A DNA stretch of 64,000 nt from Oryzias latipes (lineage: Eukaryota; Chordata; Actinopteri; Beloniformes; Adrianichthyidae). Position numbers and translations under genes: made by a program. The DNA lies in NCBI RefSeq assembly GCF_002234675.1, contig NC_019872.2, positions 10,165,950 to 10,229,949 of the forward strand. The letters are read 5' to 3'. This document shows positions 38,974 through 64,000 of the stretch, in pieces. Every line of letters starts with the position of its first letter. Position 1 is the first letter of the stretch. A model generated the notes under the pieces. It made no database searches, was not told the origin of the DNA, and saw only the letters and a program-made list of their open reading frames with translations.

Positions 38974-39400
38974 GTAAGCTGCTGATCTGCCTATTTTAAA
39001 ATTAGTATTGTTTTATCTAAGTAAACAAGGAGAATCAGAAAAGTGTATTTGCCAAACTTCCGCGTGGTTAAAGGTGTGATGGTGGTTGGGAGGGGGGAGG
39101 ATGCTGATGTGGTTCGTGACTGTCACTTTCCTCCACCTGCGCTTACGCGCAGCCTCAGTGGACCCCACGGAGCGCCGTCCACGCTCAGCTTAAGAGCACT
39201 TAATCTGTAATTAGGGTTATTTCCAGACCACGGCGGGTGACTGCACCAGCCTCCCGGCTTCATCTCCGCTTTGTTTTTGTTTTTTTGTTTTTTTATTCTG
39301 CGACTTTCCCCCACCCCGAAAAACTTTTCATCCATCCATTCATCCCCCCTCTTTGTTCGTCACAGACAGCACCGCCGTTCTCGTGAGCCTCGGTACCGAG

Positions 39401-54637
<15,237 letters not shown>

Positions 54638-55112
54638 GTGAGACAACACTCCATGTTTCTTCTGATCCATCTGAAACAGAAAAGGAAAATGATAAAGGCT
54701 ACCTTTGATCACTTCAGCCAGATAACTGCTATCATATAAATTCTCCTGGAATCAGAGTGAACACCTTTCCATCAGTTCTCTGGAGAGTCAACTATTGTAG
54801 ACATCTACCATCAATGTCTGTTACTTCTTTTAAAGTTTGTGGTTGTGAAAATTCCCCAGAGCCAATTCCTTTTCATTTTGTTGAGATGTGTTTTTTCTGT
54901 GTCTTGATTTGTATTTTCCTAATTTATTAGCAAGAAATACACTATTGTCAAACTTTGTTACACTATTTTTCCCTTATTGCTCACCTGTCTTTAATATATC
55001 AATGGTTACACTTTCATCCTGTTTTGCTTAGATTTTGAGGGCATGACTGTACTTTGACAACTCTGCATTGCCATGCGTACGCGCCAGTATCTTTGTTTCT
55101 TTTTTAAGTTAA

Positions 55113-55316
55113 CCCTTGTGCTATCTTAGATGACCCCACCCACATTGACGTGTTCTCCCTACCATGATAAAGGTGGATATAGGTGGAGAGGATTTCATGT
55201 AATTCATGGACACCAGTGAGGTTCACAAATCATTGAAGAAAAAAAGTTCAGAGCACTGTCTAGTGGGTCTAGATGACCCAACTCCCAATGGCAAAGTGCC
55301 TAGAATAGCGCAAGGG
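55113..55316 (+). mobile_element. PiggyBac-like MITE (family 1), complete
   Basis: 204 bp, termini CCCTTGTGCTATCTTAGATG and, inverted, CCCTTGCGCTATTCTAGGC, with perfect TTAA duplication at 55109-55112 and 55317-55320. It lies in dclk1 intron 4. Confidence 0.9.
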
Positions 55317-56466
55317 TTAAACTCTGTTTTGATTCATTTAACCAAGAGAAAATATCAGAGCCTAGAAAACCTAAGAAATTGAGGGTTTTTGTCCAGTAAT
55401 TGTCATTTACTTACTGAAATTTGAACTGTAATTTGTTGGGTTTCTTCGTTACTGAGTAATTTGTCACTTTGTAATGCATTACAAACACTGCCCACTGGCA
55501 CTTCATCTCACCTATTGCGCTACTGTTCCCCTTTCTCATCACTGCCCTTCTTCTACCATCTTCCCTTTGCACCCCTCTGTCCAAGCTTTAGTGTTTTTCT
55601 CTCTTTGCCCCATCCCTCCCAGTGTCTCCTCCATGAAATCATCTCTGGCTTTTGTTAAAAGGTTTGTTCAGTTCATTTGCTCACTCAATGACGCCTCGTC
55701 CAGTAAATAATACCCATCCCACCTCAGCAACTAACCTCCGTCTCTTTCAGCCTTTCGTCTCTGTTTCTCTACCCCCCTCGCTCCCTTTCATTTGTAAAAC
55801 ATAATATTAGACTGTGTCCATTAGCCAAGATTTCTTAACCTTTTCTCTCTTGAGAAAAATCACAAAACCACCTCCTACACGCAACTAAACTCGACGGAGC
55901 ATATTGCAACCGCATTGTTATTCCTGATAATTATCTCTGTAATCAATGTACTACTTAGCAATAAAAAGCATATCTTGTCTTTGACATTTGGAATAGCAGA
56001 TGGGTTTTATGCTGCCAGAGTCTGTACTTTAGGTTTTTCCAAGCACATGTCCTTAAAACTCATGTAATGTTTAGAGTCCTAAAAAACTTTCTGGACTCAT
56101 GAACTGCTTTCCCATCTTCCATAATTTTTTAAGGTTCATGTTGAAACAAATGACATGATTTTCTAAAGTAATACTGAGAATTTGTCATTTTAGCCAGCCT
56201 TTTCCCTTTCTAAATCAGTGAAACACCAATTAAAAGGACTTGGCTTCAGTCTGTTTCTAACACTTGCAAACCTGACCATTTTGGGGGTATTTCTTTCCCA
56301 CGTGGATGCAGTCCACCTGCAAAAATCAAAATTCAGGTTTTAAGCCTGTTTTTGTATTACATCTAAGTCACATAAACCTGGACGGGGGTTGATCCATTTG
56401 GGTGCTGTGGTTTTGGGATTTCCAGATCCGTGGAGGGTCATAGACAGGAGCGGCTACATCTTAAGG

Positions 56467-56956
56467 CACATGTGTCAAACTCAAGGCCCGGAGGCCAAAT
56501 TTGGCCCTCCATGTCATTTTATGTGGCCCGCAGGAGCATAAATGTTTTTAATTTCTTAAAATAAAAAATAAAAATTGGTGTGTATTTATTCATATTTAGG
56601 GGGAATCGGACTTCAAATATGGGATTGCCAACTATAAATTAGGACTTAAACACTGTCCATATAACCTAACCTGACAGAATCAAAAGTAAAATGATTTATG
56701 CTAGAGTAGCAAGAAAATGTTTTCTATGCAACTGTAATTTATTTATTTAATTATGAACAAGATATGACTCCATAATTGTCACTTTAAAACTGTATAGTAT
56801 AAATAATGAGTTATTTAACATTAAGGAGTAGTTACATTCATTTTTCATTACATTTAGTTACAAGTATAAGTTATATCTGGCCCTTTGAGAACAGCCACTA
56901 TGCTGATGTGGCCCTCAGTGAAATAAGTCATAATAAGTATAAATAAGACACCCCTG
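56467..56956. mobile_element. hAT-like non-autonomous element
   Basis: Begins CACATGTGTCAAACTCAAGG and ends GACACCCCTG, with an 8-bp target duplication TCTTAAGG at 56459-56466 and 56957-56964. The 490-bp body contains 'ggcccggaggccaaatttgg' and a matching 'tctggccctttgagaac' near the other end. 8-bp duplications are the hAT hallmark. No transposase. Confidence 0.8.
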
Positions 56957-57598
56957 TCTTAAGGGGAGATGTGCTTTGCAGTTCCCTTGAGGTTCGTGCG
57001 GGCCCCTAAACGTTGTGAAAATGGAACACACCCTTGTTGTGCATGTGGTAATTGTACTTGTAAGGATAATGGAAGTAACTACGACTTATGGGTGATTCTA
57101 AGTAAGGTTCGTCCTTACTGACTGCATACAAAGGCTGCACACACAAAGTGCAGTGTGCACAAACTATGCTTTGATTGTCTTATTTTCTTATTTCTAACTG
57201 TCAGGAGTATTCACTTGCCACTTCAGCATCTTAACAGGCTCCTTGGATTTGCGTCGGAGATTCAAAAAATGAAAAATCTGTACAGCATGCCTGAGTCTCA
57301 CCTACTTCACCCTTACTTACCCTTATGTGGTATATGAGTATCTGCTAAGACCTGTCACCCACAGCGTACCTGTTTACATGAGCATTTATGCTTTACAGCG
57401 TCACAGAACGATCTCTAATACATTTTTCAGACAGCTTGTATCTACCCGTAAGGGCAGTTGCGTCCAAGGCTTTAGGTGTCCATCTCCTATTTTTGCACAA
57501 ATCTGAGGTTAAATGTAAATAAAATTAAGTTGCTCCTAAAAGTGACAACCGATAAAATGTGAGTTTAAATTGAACCATTAAGGTATAGATGTCATCTG

Positions 57599-57599
<1 letters not shown>

Positions 57600-57668
<69 letters not shown>
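57600..57668. repeat. (TA)n microsatellite
   Basis: Uninterrupted AT dinucleotide array of about 34 units in dclk1 intron 4. Confidence 0.95.
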
Positions 57669-57669
<1 letters not shown>

Positions 57670-57672
<3 letters not shown>

Positions 57673-59048
57673 CTTTTTTTTTTAAATTGTGGCCCTTTGG
57701 CCTCACGTGTGTGAAAAAAGCCACCTATTGGTGACTTTATGAACTGCACCTGTTTTCACCTTTAATTTTTAAATGAGCTTCAACCTGGAAGCTATTTTTG
57801 TCCAAGTAGTGGGAGTCAAGAATTTGAACTTCTCATAAAAAGCAGCTTAAACGTACTTTGAAAAGTAATTTCTTTACGCTTTAAAGGTTTAGGGCTGAAT
57901 GTATAAAGGTTATTAGATAATCTTAACAAAGTTTACGTCTTCTCTATATCACTCAGTTTTCCAAAAAAGGTGGAAGAAAGAGGTAACTATAGAGATTATA
58001 GAGCTCCTTAAATGTCTTAAGTGCCACAAGCTTTGAATTGTTTTCACTTCAGTGTAGAAATTAGGAAATATTTGACTGTATGGCCTCATATTTGTTATTA
58101 TTTCATTTTTATTTTCCTATTGCAACATCATTATTTTATATCTGACACGAACAAACAAGAGTGAGCATCGACAGACTCCTAACTGTGTCTAAAACAGCAC
58201 TAATTGGAATGTGGGAAAACAAGGTTGTATAACAATGTTTTATTTAGAGCTTTTTGAATTGATGTCAGTCAGGTTTTGTAGACTGACACATCCACGTCTC
58301 CCGTATGCCACAGCCAACACAGCCCTAAAGCCACACAGCCTCCCACATATGGGAAAACAGCAATAGTTACCCCAAGGGTGTTAGACTACCAAATGCACAA
58401 GGGGCAGACTGAAATGACATGTTTGTGGTTACAAGACAGCATTTCCCCACAGACAAAACTAATTCCTAATGCAGAATGTGGACTATGTGCTTTTTATTCA
58501 TCATCTGTTGCCTTATTTCACCTTCTGAATGAAGATCTATGAGGATATAAATTTCCAAAAATATTATAGATATTATTCATTTATCTTCTTCTGTTTATTC
58601 CCTTTCGGGGTCACGGGGCTGCCGGAGCCAATCCCAGCCACTTGTGGGCGAAGGCAGGGGGCACCCTGGACAGGTCGCCAGTCTGTCGCAGGGTATTATA
58701 GATATTACTGACTACAACTTCCAGTTTGGCAATTAATTCAAATAATGTGATTGCAAATTGTTTTGCAAAAACATTTTCTTAAACATCCTAATTGATTTAA
58801 CTAAAAGTTTCTAAAGGGACAACTAAAGCATGTAATTCTGTAAAAATGTATTTTTATTCCAAAGACACCCCTGGTCCCTTGGACATGTGGGATTAGGTAA
58901 AGTTGTTCATTTTATAGACTGTAGGATCTCTTGTTCTCAGAGAAGACGAAGACGGTAGACTCTTTCCTACTAGATATTATACTTTGAAGACATTTTGAAT
59001 GTTGTTCAGAGGCTTCTTAATGTGTGAGCTATGAAAAACGTGGCTCTA
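57670..59048. other. dclk1 intron 4, no gene seen
   Basis: AT-rich intronic sequence; the only recognisable item is a short antisense repeat at 58594-58696. Confidence 0.45.
58594..58696 (-). repeat. Short antisense fragment of the common teleost SINE-like repeat
   Basis: The reverse complement reads 'ccctgcgacagactggcgac', then 'ctgtccagggtgc' and 'ggctgggattggctccgg', matching the 3' half of the repeat at 50519. It is flanked by the words 'tattatagatattattcat' and 'tattatagatattactgac', possibly its target duplication. Confidence 0.65.
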
Positions 59049-59296
59049 CCCCATCCATCCATCCATCCATCCATCCATCCATCCATCCATCCATCCATCC
59101 ATCCATCCATCCATCCATCCATCCATAAATCCATCCATCCATCCATCCATCCATCCATCCATCCATCCATCCATCCATCCATCCATCCATCCATCCATCC
59201 ATCCATCCACCCACCCATCCATCCATCCATCCATCCATCCACCCACCCATCCATCCATCCATCCATCCATCCATCCACCCACCCATCCATCCATCA
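59049..59296. repeat. (ATCC)n microsatellite
   Basis: About 60 units of ATCC with a few variant units (ATAAATCC, CACC). Both strands read as long spurious frames (Ile-His-Pro-Ser; Met-Asp-Gly-Trp). Confidence 0.97.
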
Positions 59297-59299
59297 ATT

Positions 59300-60724
59300 C
59301 GTGCAGCACACCATTAGCCAATGTCCGCTGTGGCCAATGTGTGAGTTGTTTTGGTTACATAATTCCAGGTGTTAATGGCTGTAAAACCCCCAAGGGAAGA
59401 GAGCCAATACTGCAATTGCGGGGGATGAGTCTGTTTTTTTATTTGTTATATTTAAAGTCAGAAGGGTTTAATGTATTTTATTGTGGCATTTATTTTTATA
59501 GGACAGTCATCTGTTTGAGATGTAATTAACTTTTTACTTTTATGGTCAAATTGTCTCTTAGAGACTCAGGTTAATTTAGACGCTACTTCAAAGCAAAACC
59601 ATTAGGGATTTTTTTTTCATGGCTGGAAATAAATTCAGGTGTCAAAGGGGTTAAATATGATAAGATAATTAGTATCCTTTATTTTCTCAATTAAAAACTG
59701 TTCAACAGTGAAATTTGTTTTGATTATTGCTGAAGTAAAAGGACAGACAAGGAAAACCCTATTTAACAAGTGAAAAACCTAAGAACTAAAAATGACCCTT
59801 TTTAATAGAAAAAAGTCAAACAAACAGTTGCATTGATGAGAAAAATTGAGCAGTTAGATTAAAAATATACCTCTGGATAAATACTTTCCCTGTTAATGTA
59901 AGTATTATGTTGGAGGTATTGTGCAAATTTAAGTTACAGTAAAAGCTCAGTTTAATTATATTAAATTACTTTACTAAAAATACATATATGACTTTACAGC
60001 TTCGACTCCACAGGCAGATTTTAAAACGCTTCTCCATTTTTAGCTACTTTCATTTTCAGTCCTGTTGTGGTCGTGCTGACTGATTCAGTTGGTTGCTCAG
60101 AGGGGTCTTATGCTGTGATCTCTGCCCCCATCATTTTTCTCACCTCAAATTTTCCCAATATAAAATTAGTTCTGGAATATTGTAGGTGATTTCTTTTGTA
60201 GGAGTCAATGCAGCAATCGCACATCTATTAAATGTGTCTTAGTCTCCTCTGCTTTTCAGAAAGCCACCACCCCAAAAAGCATACATAAAAAACCCATTTC
60301 TTTTTAAAGTTAATCAATGTTTTATGGGTTTGAAATACTCAAATATCTTCTCTATGTTGATGGGGAGAATATGATTCAACATCTCATGGTGGCAAGGACA
60401 GTAAACTGGAGGAACGGACAGATGGGGACACATGAGTAACAAATGAAGCAGAGACATCGTCTGACTCAAAACTTGTGACACCCCACGACCATAAGGTCTT
60501 CTTCAGACATATTTACAGCCTCATTAGCCCATTAAAGCAGTTACATTCATCTATTCAGACACTAAACTTTCAGCAGTCTAAATGGGAGAAGCAGCAATGA
60601 CACATGTTTTGTGTTCTGTGAAAAATGTTTGAGTCTTTCAATACCATCTTTGCTGTAGCAGAAACCCATACTTAAAGTGCAAAAAGGGTGCAATTGCAAA
60701 AAATTGAATATTCCTAAAATGCAC
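59300..60724. other. dclk1 intron 4, no gene seen
   Basis: AT-rich intronic sequence with no recognised exon or repeat family. Confidence 0.45.
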
Positions 60725-61188
60725 AAAACAGAATCTTGTAGAGGATGCTGTGGAGGGTGCTATGGGAGTATGGGGTCCGGGGAGCCTTACTGAGGGCTGT
60801 CCGGTCTCTGCATGACCAGAGCAAGAGTTTGGTTTGCATAGCCAGCAGTAAGTCAAACCTGTTCCCGGTGCATGTTGGACTCTGGCAGGAATGCTCTTTA
60901 TCACCGGTTCTGTTCATAGTTTTTATGGACAGAATTTCTAGGGCACAGGCAGGTGCCGTTGGGGGTCTGGTTTGGGGACCACAGGATTTCATCTCTGCTC
61001 TATGCAGATGATGTAGCCCTGTTGGCTTCATTAACCCTTGTGCTGTCTTAGATGACCCCACCCTTACATTGACGTGTTCTCCCTACCATGACAAAGGTGG
61101 ATAAAGGTGGAAAGATTTCATGTGATCCATGGACACCAGTGAAGATCACAAATCATTGAAGAAAAAAGTTTCAGCGCACTGTCTAGTG

Positions 61189-62319
61189 CAGGGGTCGGGA
61201 ACCTATGGCTCGCGAGCCATATATGGCTCTTTTGATGGTCACATGTGGCTCGCAGACAAATCTTTTATTATAGTTTTTTTTTTTTTTCATTAGACCAGTC
61301 CTTCTCGGGCGCGATGCGATGTCAGAGGCGCGCAGTAGTAGCAGTGCTTAGAGAGAGAAATCTGCGCCAGCGCTATCAGTTACTATTATCTATTATTTCA
61401 CAGAGTTTGTACCAGCTGGAAACCTGTGAATTGACGTGCCTAAAACTGCGCGCTCCCGTCTCTGAGAAAGAGCGCGCAGATGCGGGGACGGGATGTGTGA
61501 GGGAGAAAGCAGAGGGCGGGGGTGGGGGGGTTGTGGGGACAGGCAGCAGGTGAATCGCGCAGGGATTGTAAAAACGTAAAACCCGCTTCCCGTCACTCAC
61601 TGCAGTGTGTGAGTGTGTGTTTGGCTCCCCGTCTGCATGTGAGCAGTCTTTGTCACATCTACAGAACATTCAGACCTACGATGACGTTTAAAGTCTCAAC
61701 GCCTGCATGAAGCAGAAACTCACCACGTATCAACCAGACTAGACCATCAGCAAAACTACCACGAGAAATACTCATCATTTATTAGCAACAGAATAACAAT
61801 GTTATTAAAAAGAATCCACAGACTTATTGTACTTTAAAAATTTTGAAATTAAATCAAATGCACACATTCATTTGTATATTTAGTTTTAAACAAATTGTCG
61901 CGGACTGAGTTGGACTTGGCTGTTGGGCCGCGTTAAAAGTTCTGGAGTTCATTGAACGCGTCAAGCAGAGATCTGATTGGCCCTCAGTTCTGTCGCTCAG
62001 CCTGTTGTTAGGTAGTTTGGACCAATGGGGTTCAGCTATGGGCCGAATAAGGGAAATGGGAGGGCTGCAGCGGGAGCAGGTGAATATAAAGTTGGGAGAA
62101 GCGCTCTCGTCTCGCTGGAGAGATTCAGAAGTTGCTGAATTAATTGAAGGGCGTTTGTTGCGGTCTGCAGTAATCGGAATAAAGAACTTTAAAAGAGGTT
62201 AAGTCTCCGTGCCTCAGTGTGGGGAAGGGACACTACATTAATGTATGGCTCTTTCGAAATTACATTTCAAAATATGTGGCATTTATGGCTCTCTTGGCCA
62301 AAAAGGTTCCCGACCCCTG
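61189..62319. mobile_element. hAT-like element nested in the MITE
   Basis: 1131 bp, left end CAGGGGTCGGGAACCTATGG and right end, reverse-complemented, CAGGGGTCGGGAACCTTTTT, with a perfect 8-bp target duplication GTCTAGTG at 61181-61188 and 62320-62327. Near-identical ends suggest recent movement. No hAT transposase is encoded, so it depends on an element elsewhere. Part of the interior (61290-61700) is GC-rich with many CpG sites. Confidence 0.9.
61896..62237 (+). mobile_element. Possible solo-LTR-like segment inside the hAT element
   Basis: The segment begins TGTCGCGG and ends CACTACA. In order it has ATTGG and CCAATGG (CCAAT boxes), a TATA-like AATATAAAG at about 62083, and AATAAA at 62178-62183, an arrangement like U3-R-U5 of an LTR. 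No matching target duplication is seen at its edges, so an insertion is not proven. It could simply be part of the hAT interior. Confidence 0.35.
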
Positions 62320-63439
62320 GTCTAGTGGGTCTAGATGACCCAACTCCCAATGTTAAAGTGCCTAGGATAGCACAAGGGTTAAGCCGGGACCTCCAGCATG
62401 CATTGGGGTGGTTTGTGGCAGAGTGTAAGGTGGCTGGGATGAGGCCATGGTTCTTGACCAAAGAAAGGTAGTTTACCATCTCTCGGTGGGTAGAGTGTCC
62501 CTGCCCCAGGTGGACAAGTTTAAATATCTTGGGGTCTTGTCCATGAGTGGGGGAAGACAGGAGCGTGAGATCGGAGCAGTGTCCGTAGTTATGTGGTTGC
62601 TGTTCCGGTCCGTTGTGGTGAGGAGAGAGCTGAGCCAATAATCTTCCTCTGTAGCAGATGGTCCAACAAGTAACAAAAGAGTTATAGAATTTTATTGTTT
62701 TTGAACAAAATTTAATGTTTTTTGGGTGAATATCACTCTAAAGATTTAATCTGCTCCTTTATTCAGATTTTCCTAATTGAGTTCTACTTTCACAGAAATA
62801 TCGTCCTATTGTTCTCTACAGTGGACATGTTGGGAAATTACAATAAAACATATTTTTTTTTAAATTAAAATTGTAAGGTGTTTTTTTTAGGCTCAAATAG
62901 ATAGGAAATCACACAAAAACAGAAATTGGAAGACACTTTTTTCCTCGGTTCTCAGGAGGATATGAAAGCCTTTTCAAACTTATCTTCTTAATTTTATTGT
63001 GCTTTTGACTCCAGGATGAAACTATTTTTACAAAGTGTAGAAAAATCCAATCCTTTCTTATTTTTTAATTAATACCTTTTTCAAAATAGCATATTTTTAA
63101 ATAAAAATATTAATAAATGTTTGATTTTGCTGTTATACAAATCCAATTAAGAGAAATAAAATAACATTATTTCTTTATAGTATATTGAAAATTATACATT
63201 TAAGTATATAAAAGCTTTTTAACAGTAGATTTGAACCACTTTCATTGAACATGTGTCCAAATCCATAACGTATCTGAATATTTTTTACATTTCTTGTTTT
63301 TTTCAGAGTAATTTATTTAATACCCAATTCAGAGTCACAAAAAGCTATCCCATATTCTTTATTATTATTTGTTCTTTATTCAGTGCAAATAGATATTAAT
63401 ATAATTTGTTATAAGCAACTCTTGGCTTAAACTCTCTTC

Positions 63440-63700
63440 TTGATTTTATGTCAAAATAGCATCAGGAAAATGACTGATTACTATCACATTAGGATGATTG
63501 ATGAAGCCAATAATGTTGTGTGGCTCGACGGGGGCTTTCTTCTAATCCTTGGCAGACTGCCATCATGTTACCTCTCTGCGTTTTACAGTAATCACTGGGC
63601 TCAAGAGCCGGAGCCTTCTCCCAGTCCCACAGGCCTCAACATTTAATGAGTTCTAATGGGCCTGAGTTAATTACAAAGAGAAGAGGAAAGTTTGGGGGAA
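63440..63700. promoter_or_regulatory. Candidate conserved noncoding element in dclk1 intron 4
   Basis: Mixed-composition, non-repetitive stretch with several homeodomain-type cores (GATTGATGAAGCCAATAATG, TTTAATGAG, GTTAATTAC) between AT-rich flanks. Called by appearance only. Confidence 0.25.
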
Positions 63701-64000
63701 TGGAGAAGGCAGGGGTGGGGTGCACGCATACTATTTTATGGCTCATTTATCTGGATTGTGTCTCTGCCTCAGACCTTCATGAGTCATAGCTGTCAGTCTC
63801 GAATTACCAAAATAACTTTTAGAAAGCAAGCTCTTTGCATTTTGGGGCTTTATTTTTTCTTCATAACTTACCTTAAACCGAAACACATTTTTTAACAACA
63901 AAACTGACTAATAGGTGACAAATTGAATAACTAATTAAATTAATTTATCTAATTTAATAGCTTAACTGCCCTTTGTTGAGCATTTTGGCTACAGAGTTAC

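Larger units (their letters stand above)
61035..62378 (+). mobile_element. PiggyBac-like MITE (family 1), split by a hAT element
   Basis: Halves 61035-61188 and 62328-62378 add up to 205 bp, the same as the complete copy at 40674. Target TTAA at 61031-61034 and 62379-62382. It is inserted in the LINE right after the YADD box. Confidence 0.9.
60725..62640 (+). mobile_element. LINE reverse transcriptase fragment split by a nested transposon
   Basis: The first part (60725-61030) encodes reverse transcriptase boxes SLHDQSKSLV, ECSLSPVLFIVFMDRI and, after a frameshift, LYADDVALLAS, the catalytic YADD box. The second part (62379-62640) encodes RDLQHALGWFVAECKVAGM, then after a shift LPQVDKFKYLGVL and RSVVVRRELSQ. 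The same family occurs at 105-469. The parts are separated by a piggyBac-like MITE; with one TTAA left in place the frame continues LLAS-L-SRDLQHALGW. Stops and frameshifts elsewhere make this copy inactive. Confidence 0.85.

Noticed and set aside
39353..39400. Upstream in-frame ATG for dclk1
   Set aside because: It precedes the acceptor ending at 39365 and so lies in the intron; residues before MEHFDERD do not resemble the family.
54638..54708. In-frame extension of the last dclk1 exon to a TGA, which would end a short protein
   Set aside because: A good donor (G|gtgaga) lies at 54637/54638 at the position and phase where vertebrate DCLK1 is spliced. An intron-retained isoform is possible but unsupported.
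59006..59375. Frames of about 90-114 aa with Ile-His-Pro-Ser or Met-Asp-Gly-Trp repeats
   Set aside because: Translation of the (ATCC)n array.

Overview
This is a stretch of a bony-fish nuclear genome, most likely a percomorph teleost; Oryzias or a relative would fit, but I cannot prove the species. Evidence: AT-rich intron-bearing genes, teleost-type LINE/SINE debris, long (TA)n, (TATG)n and (ATCC)n microsatellites, and a gene order matching human 13q13.3 (CCNA1 - SPART/SPG20 - CCDC169 - DCLK1). All five coding genes read on the + strand. Exon coordinates come from reading donor/acceptor sites and checking that phases join; every complete model closes in frame.

Layout: 1-2.2 kb is nested LINE debris; 2.2-5.2 kb shows no gene; 5.3-9.9 kb holds ccna1 (cyclin A1, 8 coding exons, 411 aa) with two nested MITEs in one intron; 11.0-13.8 kb holds a (TA)n array and a very GC-rich region bounded by long inverted arms; 14.1-19.9 kb holds a first spartin gene (539 aa) whose N-terminal MIT domain survives only as frameshifted relic DNA; 20.4-23.4 kb is an intergenic stretch with a third, broken spartin-like fragment and a purine-rich block; 23.7-31.0 kb holds a second, full-length spartin (636 aa, MIT domain plus PPAY motif); 31.2-35.2 kb is ccdc169 (8 exons, 234 aa); 35.2-38.6 kb is intergenic, where human has SOHLH2; 38.6-64 kb is the 5' part of dclk1 (exons encoding both doublecortin domains), with two large transposon-rich introns; the rest of dclk1 lies beyond the window.

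The genes are not an operon. They cover meiotic/early-embryonic cell cycle control (ccna1), endosome and lipid-droplet trafficking (spartins), a small coiled-coil protein of unknown role (ccdc169) and a microtubule-binding kinase (dclk1). The most notable points are the tandem spartin duplication with domain loss in one copy and a further relic between the copies; the GC-rich inverted-arm element; and a transposon nest at 60.7-62.6 kb (LINE containing a piggyBac-like MITE containing a hAT element, perhaps containing an LTR-like segment) with readable target-site duplications. Two TTAA-flanked MITE families each occur five times in the window.
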